9,002 bases of DNA from an uncultured Bacteroidales bacterium (GTDB taxonomy: Bacteria > Bacteroidota > Bacteroidia > Bacteroidales > F082), in the NCBI GenBank assembly GCA_937906455.1, contig CALCYT010000039.1, positions 1-9,002 of the forward strand, given 5' to 3'. This document shows, one piece after another, positions 5,674 through 9,002 of the stretch (the stretch's first letter is position 1; every line of letters starts with the position of its first letter). Both the position numbers and the translations under genes were made by a program. Below the pieces are notes generated by a model. That model was not told where the DNA came from. It ran no database searches and saw only the letters and a program-made list of their open reading frames with translations.

Positions 5674-5991
5674 ATGATGAATTTGTCTGATAATGAACCG
5701 TTCATCCCGACTCATCCAGGAGAGATTATAAAGGATGAAATAGAATATCGCGGCATCTCGCAGCGTGCTTTGGCGATGCAGATTGGTGTATCTTATACAC
5801 AACTTAACGAAGTTCTCAACGGGAAACGTGCTTTAAATACCGAAATGGCTTTGTTAATTGGTGCGGCTTTGGATGTAGATGCAGAGCTGTTGTTGGCGAT
5901 GCAAACCCGTTATGATATGATAACGGCTCGCCGAAACCAAACTTTTTTAACCAAACTTAACTCTATTCGCAAGATCGTGGCGGTACTCTAA
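5674..5991 (+). CDS. higA: HigA/VapI-family helix-turn-helix protein (antitoxin-type regulator)
   Basis: A 105-residue XRE-type DNA-binding protein. The family hallmark HPGEI is at 14-18, followed by the helix-turn-helix (about 26-55) with SQRALAMQIGVS and the recognition helix YTQLNEVLNGKR. The C-terminal part (58-105) matches the HigA helical extension. HigA proteins neutralise HigB RNases and repress their own operon. No HigB-like gene precedes it: upstream lies the structured RNA and further up the 155-residue protein. It may therefore be an orphan antitoxin, a stand-alone regulator, or paired with something unusual. I chose ATG 5674 because the promoter lies at 5620-5652; ATG 5677 is equally possible. 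dapD starts 12 bp after its stop. The gene symbol names the family only. Confidence 0.88.
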   Translation: MMNLSDNEPFIPTHPGEIIKDEIEYRGISQRALAMQIGVSYTQLNEVLNGKRALNTEMALLIGAALDVDAELLLAMQTRYDMITARRNQTFLTKLNSIRKIVAVL

Positions 5992-6003
5992 AAATTATTC
6001 ATT

Positions 6004-6813
6004 ATGAACTCAATGAAAAACATCATCGAAAAAGCATGGGACGACCGTTCTCTCTTGTCTGAAAACGACACTCGTGATGCCATCCGAGAGGTGGTGCGTC
6101 TGCTTGACAAAGGCGAGATTCGTATCGCTGAAAAGGTTGACGGTCAATGGGTTGTGAACGAATGGCTGAAGAAGGCCGCCATCATGTTTTTCCCAATCAG
6201 CGACATGGAGGTGTCGAAGAGCGGCATCTTTGAGTACTACGACAAGATTCCGTTGAAGAGCGGCTTCGAGCAGGCCGGTGTGCGTGTGGTTCCGCCGGCG
6301 ACGGTGCGTTACGGTGCTTTTATTAATAAAGGTGCTGTTTTGATGCCATCGTATATTAATATAGGTGCTTATGTTGATAGCGGAACTATGGTTGACACCT
6401 GGGCTACGGTGGGCTCGTGCGCGCAGATAGGCAAAAATGTGCATCTCAGCGGCGGCGTGGGCATTGGCGGCGTGCTGGAGCCGGTGCAGGCAGCCCCGGT
6501 AATCATTGAGGACAATTGTTTCATCGGGTCGCGATGCATAGTGGTGGAAGGCGTGAGGATAGAAGAAGAGGCGGTGCTCGGGGCGAACACCGTCATCACG
6601 CAATCGACCAAGATTTTGGATGTGACAGGACCTGAAGTTGTTGAGTATAAAGGCGTGGTGCCGGCGCGCTCCGTGGTGGTGCCTGGCTCGTACACAAAAC
6701 ATTTTCCGGCTGGTGACTTCCAGGTGGCTTGTGCGTTGATAATCAAGAAGAGAAACGAGTCAACGGATAAAAAAACATCTCTCAACGAAGCGTTAAGAGA
6801 TGTTCAAGTTTGA
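6004..6813 (+). CDS. dapD: DapD, tetrahydrodipicolinate N-succinyltransferase
   Basis: DapD transfers succinyl from succinyl-CoA to tetrahydrodipicolinate in the succinylase branch of diaminopimelate/lysine synthesis, feeding peptidoglycan and lysine. The protein has 269 residues against 274 in E. coli. An N-terminal helical domain (1-95) precedes a left-handed beta-helix of hexapeptide repeats (about 98-205), seen as VRYGAF, INIGAY, ATVGSC, AQIGKN, VHLSGG, VGIGGV, NCFIGS and VLGANT. The conserved VDTWATVGSCAQIG stretch is at 130-143. A C-terminal segment closes the trimer. As far as I know, Bacteroides itself mostly uses DapL, so DapD hints at a different lineage. No separate promoter is seen, so transcription probably comes through the higA-like gene. 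The stop is 1 bp from the convergent tRNA-His. Confidence 0.96.
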   Translation: MNSMKNIIEKAWDDRSLLSENDTRDAIREVVRLLDKGEIRIAEKVDGQWVVNEWLKKAAIMFFPISDMEVSKSGIFEYYDKIPLKSGFEQAGVRVVPPATVRYGAFINKGAVLMPSYINIGAYVDSGTMVDTWATVGSCAQIGKNVHLSGGVGIGGVLEPVQAAPVIIEDNCFIGSRCIVVEGVRIEEEAVLGANTVITQSTKILDVTGPEVVEYKGVVPARSVVVPGSYTKHFPAGDFQVACALIIKKRNESTDKKTSLNEALRDVQV

Positions 6814-6814
6814 G

Positions 6815-6889
6815 GGTAGAAGGTGGGATTCGAACCCACGACCCACGGAACCACAATCCGGTACTCTAACCAGCTGAGCTACATCTACC
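6815..6889 (-). tRNA. tRNA-His (anticodon GUG)
   Basis: The minus strand has anticodon loop TTGTGGT (GTG), D-arm TAGCTCAGCTGGTTAGAG and T-arm GTGGG-TTCGAAT-CCCAC. The acceptor carries the extra 5' G (G-1) opposite C73, which is diagnostic for histidine. CCA is not encoded. Acceptor pair 6-67 is U-U and pair 27-43 is C-U, so two mismatches are present. Its 3' end is separated from the dapD stop by one base. Confidence 0.96.
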
Positions 6890-6906
6890 ATCTGGATTTG
6901 CGGGTG

Positions 6907-6939
6907 CAAAATTACAAAAATTTTTAATACACCGGCAAA
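6907..6939 (-). promoter_or_regulatory. tRNA-His promoter (TTTG-N21-TAATTTTG)
   Basis: On the minus strand TTTG (6939-6936) and TAATTTTG (6914-6907) are 21 bp apart, with 17 nt to the mature tRNA 5' end. The core shares 19 identical nt with the tRNA-Leu promoter. It overlaps the upstream region of the divergent ruvX promoter. Confidence 0.75.
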
Positions 6940-6948
6940 AATTTTCAT

Positions 6949-6956
6949 TATTTTTG
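6949..6956 (+). promoter_or_regulatory. -7 box TATTTTTG of the ruvX promoter
   Basis: TATTTTTG matches TAnnTTTG and predicts a start near 6963, about 9 nt before the ruvX ATG. It shows that a TTG start at 6954 cannot be used, as it lies in the box. A clear -33 TTTG is missing. Confidence 0.6.
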
Positions 6957-6971
6957 CAAAAAATTTCGAAG

Positions 6972-7385
6972 ATGGGCAGGATAATGGCAATAGATTATGG
7001 CAGAAAGCGTTGCGGCATCGCCGTGACCGACCCTCTGCGTATCATTGCCAACGGCCTGACGACGGTGAGAGCGTGCGATTTGCTGGAATTCATTAAGAAT
7101 TACACGAAAACTGAACAAGTGGATGAGATAGTGGTGGGTGAGCCGAAAGACATGCATAATAACCCCTCGGAATCGGCACAGTACATCGAGCCGTTTCTGA
7201 AACAACTGAGAAAAACGCTGCCCGACATGGAGATAAAACGCTTCGACGAACGCTTCACCTCCGTGATGGCACATCGTACTATGATTGATGCGGGTCTGGG
7301 CAAGAAAGCAAGGCAGAACAAGGAACTCGTCGATACTATCAGCGCGACGATAATATTGCAATCGTATATGGCGTCTTTAGTTTAG
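6972..7385 (+). CDS. ruvX: RuvX/YqgF-family RNase H-fold nuclease
   Basis: The 137-residue protein belongs to the YqgF family, known as a putative Holliday-junction resolvase and, in E. coli, linked to processing of the pre-16S rRNA 5' end. The RNase H-fold acidic site is visible: AIDYGRKRCGIAVTD near the N-terminus (first Asp at residue 8), VVGEP, FDERFTS and the C-terminal D-x-x-SA in VDTISA. The start is ATG 6972 (MGRIMAIDYG); ATG 6984 is an alternative. The last codons and the TAG stop (TTTAGTTTAG) already belong to the TTTAG repeat tract that fills the following spacer. It is followed after 66 bp by def, with no promoter seen between, so the two probably share a transcript. Confidence 0.94.
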   Translation: MGRIMAIDYGRKRCGIAVTDPLRIIANGLTTVRACDLLEFIKNYTKTEQVDEIVVGEPKDMHNNPSESAQYIEPFLKQLRKTLPDMEIKRFDERFTSVMAHRTMIDAGLGKKARQNKELVDTISATIILQSYMASLV

Positions 7386-7430
7386 AGTTTAGAGTTGAGA
7401 GTTTAGAGTCAGTTTTTTAGTTTAGAGTAA
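7379..7430 (+). repeat. 52-bp dispersed repeat, copy 1
   Basis: It begins AGTTTAGAGTTTAGAG, contains GAGTCAGTTTTTTAG in its second half, and is identical over 52 bp to 8111-8162. The last 27 nt less the final AA recur at 8948-8974. It is built from a degenerate 8-bp unit (GTTTAGAG). It starts inside the ruvX stop region and fills most of the ruvX-def spacer. Confidence 0.9.
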
Positions 7431-7451
7431 TTAAAAGTTAAAATATAAAAA

Positions 7452-8021
7452 ATGGTATTACCGGTTGTGGCTTACGGTCATCCTGTTTTGAAACATGTGG
7501 CCGAAGATATTGAAGAAAATAGTCCTGAGATTCAACAGCTTATAGCTGATATGTTTGAGACGATGTATTACACTGATGGCGTTGGGCTCGCGGCACCGCA
7601 GATCAACAGGCCGATACGTCTTTTCGTAATCGATTGTGACCCTTTTAAGGATAAATATCCGGATGGCGCCGGAGTGAAAAAAGTGTTTATAAACGCCGAG
7701 ATTCTTGAGCTTTCGGGTGAGCCGTGGACGTTTAAGGAGGGATGTCTGAGCCTTCCGGACATGAGCGAAGACGTGGAAAGGCCAAGCAAGGTGAGGCTGT
7801 ATTATATGGATGAGAATTTCGAGGAACATGAGGAGGAGTTCGACGGCATAGTGGCACGCGTCATACAGCACGAATACGACCATCTTGAAGGGAAATGTTA
7901 TGTTGATAGAATCAGTCCGATGCGCAAGATGCTGTTGAAGAATAAGTTACGTAACATTTCCGAAGGCAACGTCGAAGTGGATTATAAGATGATTTTTCCG
8001 AATAAGAAACACCGGAGATAG
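7452..8021 (+). CDS. def: peptide deformylase
   Basis: Def removes the formyl group from the N-terminal methionine of nascent proteins, using Fe(II) or another metal. All three motifs are present: GVGLAAPQ (43-50), EGCLSLP (96-102, metal ligand Cys98) and QHEYDHLEG (139-147, ligands His140 and His144, catalytic Glu141). The 189-residue length fits Bacteroidetes type I-like enzymes, with a C-terminal basic tail KKHRR. Upstream is the repeat-filled spacer after ruvX, without a TAnnTTTG box, so expression from the ruvX promoter is likely. From memory, ruvX-def-lipoprotein-thrS is a common order in Bacteroides. Confidence 0.97.
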   Translation: MVLPVVAYGHPVLKHVAEDIEENSPEIQQLIADMFETMYYTDGVGLAAPQINRPIRLFVIDCDPFKDKYPDGAGVKKVFINAEILELSGEPWTFKEGCLSLPDMSEDVERPSKVRLYYMDENFEEHEEEFDGIVARVIQHEYDHLEGKCYVDRISPMRKMLLKNKLRNISEGNVEVDYKMIFPNKKHRR

Positions 8022-8023
8022 TC

Positions 8024-8110
8024 TTTAGATTAGTTTATAAGATTATAAGTTTATAAGATTATAAGTTTATAAGATTATAAGTTTATAAGATTATAAGTTT
8101 AGAAGATTAG
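8024..8110 (+). repeat. 16-bp tandem repeat after def
   Basis: Four exact units of AGTTTATAAGATTATA occupy 8032-8095, followed by a diverged unit from 8096. The segment 8024-8052 recurs exactly at 8974-9002, where it runs into the window edge. The unit is itself two related 8-mers (AGTTTATA, AGATTATA). Exact identity suggests recent slippage expansion. Confidence 0.92.
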
Positions 8111-8162
8111 AGTTTAGAGTTTAGAGTTGAGAGTTTAGAGTCAGTTTTTTAGTTTAGAGTAA
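8111..8162 (+). repeat. 52-bp dispersed repeat, copy 2
   Basis: Identical to 7379-7430. It lies between the 16-bp tandem array and the GTCATTTCGA element in the spacer between def and the lipoprotein gene. Confidence 0.9.
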
Positions 8163-8215
8163 GGTTGTCATTTCGACCGGAGCGAAGCGGAGTGGAGACC
8201 TGAGCGAAGCGAAAG
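8163..8215 (+). repeat. GTCATTTCGA-type element, copy with extra GAAGCG units
   Basis: It begins GGTTGTCATTTCGACCG and continues with degenerate GAGCGAAGCG units. The start matches 8856 onward and resembles the element at 4502-4529 (minus strand). This is an intergenic repeat family rather than coding sequence. Confidence 0.75.
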
Positions 8216-8216
8216 C

Positions 8217-8243
8217 ATTCACCTTTGGTGAATAAATCTTTTT
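8217..8243 (+). terminator. possible intrinsic terminator between def and the lipoprotein gene
   Basis: ATTCACC (8217-8223) and GGTGAAT (8227-8233) form a perfect 7-bp stem with a 3-nt loop, followed by AAATC and five T residues (8239-8243). The T-run is somewhat displaced, so strength is doubtful. Confidence 0.45.
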
Positions 8244-8253
8244 AGTTTAGATT

Positions 8254-8316
8254 AGTTTAGAAGATTATTAGTTTAGAAGATTATAAGTTTAGAAGATTAT
8301 AAGTTTAGAAGATTAA
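8254..8316 (+). repeat. second 16-bp tandem array, variant AGTTTAGAAGATTATA
   Basis: Three units (8254-8301, the first ending in TT) and a partial one (8302-8316) keep the 16-bp period of the array at 8032 but carry G in place of T at the seventh base. Remaining bases to 8357 are AT-rich, with a short AGATG/CATCT inverted repeat (8322-8326, 8337-8341) before the lipoprotein start. No clear promoter box is visible. Confidence 0.88.
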
Positions 8317-8357
8317 AGTTGAGATGTGATTTATAGCATCTGAAAAAATGAATAGTT

Positions 8358-8852
8358 ATGAAAAGATTAGTGATTTTATTATTAGGCACATTATTTTTCG
8401 TGGGTTGTGACAGTTACGACCCGATGCGGAGAATCGAAAAATTAGAAAAAGAGGTATTTTCGACCGAAAGTGCCATTGTTCCCGATGTTGCAAGTGAGTT
8501 GGTGTCAGCGTATTGCGATTTCGCCGATGCGCGCCCTGATGACGCCAAGGCTCCCGAATGCCTGTTCAAGGCCATGGATGTGTCGATGAACCTCAACGAG
8601 CCGCAGCGCACTATCTCGATTATCGACAAGTTGCTGAACGATTATCCCGACTATCCGCACACTCAGGCGGCTTTGTTTGTGAAGGCTTTTGTCTTCGAGA
8701 CGCGGTACAACAACCTCGATATGGCAAGAAGGCTTTACACACAGTATCTTGAGATGTATCCCGACGGTGAGTTTGCCGCCGACTGCATGGCGTCTATCGA
8801 AAATCTCGGATTGTCGCCGGAAGACCTGGTGAGGAAGTTTGAGGGGAGATGA
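8358..8852 (+). CDS. small TPR-like lipoprotein
   Basis: A 164-residue secreted lipoprotein. Residues 1-16 form a type II signal peptide (KR, then a hydrophobic stretch to LFFVG) with the lipidated Cys17 in FFVGC. The mature part is helical: a charged segment (24-33), then repeats resembling TPR units as in YbgF/BamD-type proteins, with ISIIDKLLNDYPDYPHTQAA (86-105) and MARRLYTQYLEMYPDGEFA (122-140), each carrying the YP-hydrophobic turn. It probably sits in the cell envelope as a scaffold; the precise role is unknown. The ATG at 8358 is fixed by the signal peptide; an ATG at 8348 is in another frame. It probably belongs to the ruvX-def cluster although a repeat-rich 336-bp spacer separates it from def. 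Confidence 0.85.
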   Translation: MKRLVILLLGTLFFVGCDSYDPMRRIEKLEKEVFSTESAIVPDVASELVSAYCDFADARPDDAKAPECLFKAMDVSMNLNEPQRTISIIDKLLNDYPDYPHTQAALFVKAFVFETRYNNLDMARRLYTQYLEMYPDGEFAADCMASIENLGLSPEDLVRKFEGR

Positions 8853-8855
8853 TGA

Positions 8856-8905
8856 GGTTGTCATTTCGACCGAAGCGTAACGAAGTGAAGCGTAGTGGAG
8901 AAATC
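8856..8905 (+). repeat. GTCATTTCGA-type element after the lipoprotein gene
   Basis: It starts 3 bp after the lipoprotein stop with GGTTGTCATTTCGACCG and ends with GTGGAGAAATCC, with GAAGCG-like units between. The start is shared with the copy at 8163; the end resembles the inverted copy at 4502-4529. Confidence 0.75.
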
Positions 8906-8912
8906 CTTTTAG

Positions 8913-8952
8913 TTTAGTCTTTAGTCTTTAGTCTTTAGTCTTTAGTCTTTAG
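8913..8952 (+). repeat. TTTAGTC heptamer tandem array
   Basis: Five exact TTTAGTC units (8913-8947) plus TTTAG. It runs directly into the partial copy of the 52-bp dispersed repeat. Confidence 0.92.
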
Positions 8953-9002
8953 AGTCAGTTTTTTAGTTTAGAGTTTAGATTAGTTTATAAGATTATAAGT
9001 TT
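8948..9002 (+). repeat. partial 52-bp repeat joined to the 16-bp repeat family, cut by the window edge
   Basis: Positions 8948-8974 equal the last part of the dispersed repeat; 8974-9002 equal 8024-8052. The spacer following the lipoprotein gene thus repeats the same modules in another order. Confidence 0.85.

Noticed and set aside
6954..6971. N-terminal extension of ruvX from TTG 6954
   Set aside because: The TTG is part of the -7 box; the ATG at 6972 gives the normal family length.
8024..8316. CRISPR array
   Set aside because: The repeats are 16-bp units joined directly without unique spacers, and no cas gene is present.

Overview
The window reads as a chromosomal segment of a Bacteroidales-like member of the Bacteroidota. 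The gene order trigger factor-clpP-clpX and ruvX-def-lipoprotein, the near absence of Shine-Dalgarno sequences, and eight upstream boxes of the form TAnnTTTG (the -7 element of the Bacteroidetes primary sigma factor, some with a TTTG about 20 bp upstream) all point that way. No species can be named from the sequence.

Left part (1-4465, minus strand). A tRNA-Leu(UAG) is followed after 27 bp by tig, clpP and clpX. The three coding regions are overlapped at TGATG/ATGA and TAATG junctions, and no promoter is visible between tRNA and tig, so tRNA, ribosome-bound chaperone, protease and unfoldase are probably one transcription unit. The trigger factor has no PPIase domain and carries a lysine/alanine-rich tail. 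Upstream of the tRNA is a single OppC/DppC-type ABC permease gene with its own promoter.

Middle (4466-5991, plus strand). This stretch is clearly richer in A+T than the core genes. A 155-residue protein of unproved function is followed by a hairpin that includes its stop codon and looks like an antisense RNA gene on the minus strand. Next come about 400 bases without a credible gene but with a strong promoter and a nested 137-nt RNA rod plus further stems, a good candidate for a structured noncoding RNA. Last is a HigA/VapI-type helix-turn-helix protein with its own promoter and no HigB beside it. I consider this the part most likely to hold something undescribed.

Right part (6004-9002). dapD starts 12 bp after the higA-like stop and ends 1 bp from the 3' end of a convergent tRNA-His(GUG). 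Divergently from that tRNA run ruvX, def (peptide deformylase) and a TPR-type lipoprotein. Each spacer after these three genes contains low-complexity TTTAG-rich repeats with 7-, 8- and 16-bp periods, an exact 52-bp dispersed repeat, and copies of a hairpin-forming element beginning GTCATTTCGA. A diverged relative of that element lies between two divergent promoters at 4502-4529.

The core genes cover protein folding and turnover (tig, clpP, clpX, def), lysine/peptidoglycan precursor synthesis (dapD), nucleic acid maintenance (ruvX) and peptide or nickel-type uptake (permease).
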